Assembly: GCA_963969395.1 (NCBI GenBank)
Contig: OZ017796.1
Span: 42,026,243 to 42,090,242 of the forward strand
Source: Pseudoscleropodium purum
Lineage: Eukaryota > Streptophyta > Bryopsida > Hypnales > Brachytheciaceae
Length of the DNA: 64,000 nt
Reading direction: 5' to 3'
The translations under genes were made by a program, and so were the position numbers. The notes under the pieces are model-generated. The model ran no database searches. It worked only from the letters and a program-made list of their open reading frames with translations, and was not told where the DNA came from. Positions 62,914 to 64,000 of the stretch are shown one piece after another (positions within the stretch are counted from its first letter, which is position 1; every line of letters starts with the position of its first letter).

Positions 62914-64000
62914 CTAATATAAATGGCGGAAATGTTCATTTGGCATCGGCCAACGATATGTATTAGAAAATCGCGTAATCACATGGGCCAAACTAGTATT
63001 TTCCTCGTCACTCTTTGAAGAAATGCGCTTCAAGTAAGCATAAAACACTTTTGCAAATTCATGAAAGGGAAATTGTGTCGCACTAGGTGTTTTAAGTAGC
63101 ACGTTGAAATACGCCTCTGACATGTTGTTTCCATTCATCCGCCGAGCAATTTTTTGAATGGCATACTCTTCCGACTTACATGAATACATCGGAATGACTT
63201 CCACATCTACACCTGCTTTATGCAAATATGCAATACGTGGATCCACCCACCATCTCCTCTGCAAAGTTTGTTTCATCTCATCTATTGATGTGAATGTGTA
63301 CAAAGACTTCATTGGCTGAGAAGCTAAAGTGGTCATGCCCCAATTGCAAACTCCAATGTATACACGTAACTCATCCTCTGGAAAATGCAACAAGATGTTG
63401 TCTGGAGAAAAATCATTGTGCAAATGTCCAACAAGATGCACTGCATACATTATATGCATAAACGCCCATGTCAACTCCGTGCGCTTCTTCCGATATCACC
63501 CTAAACGGTGAGCTTTTACAACCTCCTCTTCGGTTGGATTTGTATACATCAAACGGATTAGAATGTTGTCTGGAAAGTCTTTATCCATATTCAACATTTG
63601 TCAAAGAGTTCCACCATTCCACCAATACGCATAACCTTCACACGTCGTTCCGTGCACCGCAGCAAACCGTATCACACCCGCGTGTGGAATTCGACCAACC
63701 ATTGATTCGTTTTGATGTTCTAACTTTGCAAGATCGGGTCGAGTTTAGTGGTGAATGGATTTCTTTGCCGCAAACTCCCAATAAGGAAGTATTCCTGGAC
63801 ATCTTTCAATACGAACCTTTCGAATCGTTGCATATCCACCTCTCATCGTTCTATTATCAACAGCAATCACGCGTGTTGTATCTGGAAGTGCTATGAGGTG
63901 CCGTTTGGTCCTTTCTGCTTCAGCAACTCCATCATTGCTTTTCCACCAACCAATTGAACCAACTCGATTGTGCGTTTTGGCAAATGGAGCACATCACCCC
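62914..64000 (-). pseudogene. protein-kinase-like gene, broken, running off the window
   Basis: One minus-strand frame carries the landmarks of a kinase fold: a glycine-containing N-lobe (NRTMRGGYATIRKV), a possible Lys (FAAKKS), hinge-like YAYWWNGGTL, catalytic-loop HNDFSPDNILL (about 63,420-63,388), a DFG-equivalent CNWGM (about 63,348-63,334), and a C-lobe ending HFRHLY with a stop at 62,914. The frame is interrupted by stops at 63994-63996, 63745-63747, 63601-63603 and 63496-63498 that split otherwise continuous similarity, so this copy is dead. HRD reads HND and DFG reads NWG, so the family itself may be a divergent or inactive kinase. No transmembrane segment was seen in the visible part. 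The relation to the receptor kinases on the left is remote. Confidence 0.6.

Noticed and set aside
63468..63896. 142-codon + strand ORF
   Set aside because: It lies opposite the kinase-like pseudogene, whose minus-strand frame shows recognisable kinase landmarks. The + ORF has none.

Overview
This is nuclear DNA of a land plant, most likely a bryophyte or another non-seed plant. That is an inference from gene content: spliced receptor kinases with GT-AG introns, CACTA (Tnp2) and hAT-type transposons, GC-richer exons and very AT-rich intergenic DNA. The species cannot be named from the sequence.

The left 46 kb is built on a large duplication. Three homologous units (about 1-9,880, 14,790-27,430 and 34,385-46,735) each carry one complete ten-exon gene on the + strand for a leucine-rich-repeat receptor kinase of subfamily I. 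The protein order is signal peptide, malectin-like ectodomain, three LRRs, one membrane helix and an RD-type kinase. The genes lie at 2,734-8,876 (936 aa), 19,446-26,574 (918 aa) and 38,372-46,080 (909 aa). All 27 introns can be placed with GT-AG borders, and all three reading frames are intact. The paralogues differ mainly in the ectodomain, in the juxtamembrane linker (about 32 residues shorter in gene 3) and in the C-terminal tail (cut short in gene 2). A decayed minus-strand gene with a thioredoxin/GST N-terminal-like fold and a transit-peptide-like first exon lies between units 1 and 2. Its first exon also survives upstream of unit 3.

Between and inside the units are many small non-autonomous DNA transposons. 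They include hAT-type fold-backs with 8-bp target duplications, an element family flanked by TTAA, GGTAAA-ended elements with TWA targets, and an older family with TIRs near GTCAATTTCGTTAAAATGG that was already in intron 1 before the duplications. Because the units are paralogous, several insertions can be checked against empty sites within this same window.

The right part (46-64 kb) is AT-rich transposon wasteland. It holds a broken CACTA transposase (50.7-53.6 kb, minus), a CACTA-type MITE, a degraded + strand ORF (56-57.5 kb), a VQ-motif-like scrap and, at the right edge, a minus-strand protein-kinase-like pseudogene with several in-frame stops that continues past the window. No RNA genes, CRISPR arrays or operons were seen. 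All exon calls are reading-frame, splice-site and paralogue-alignment inferences made by eye.
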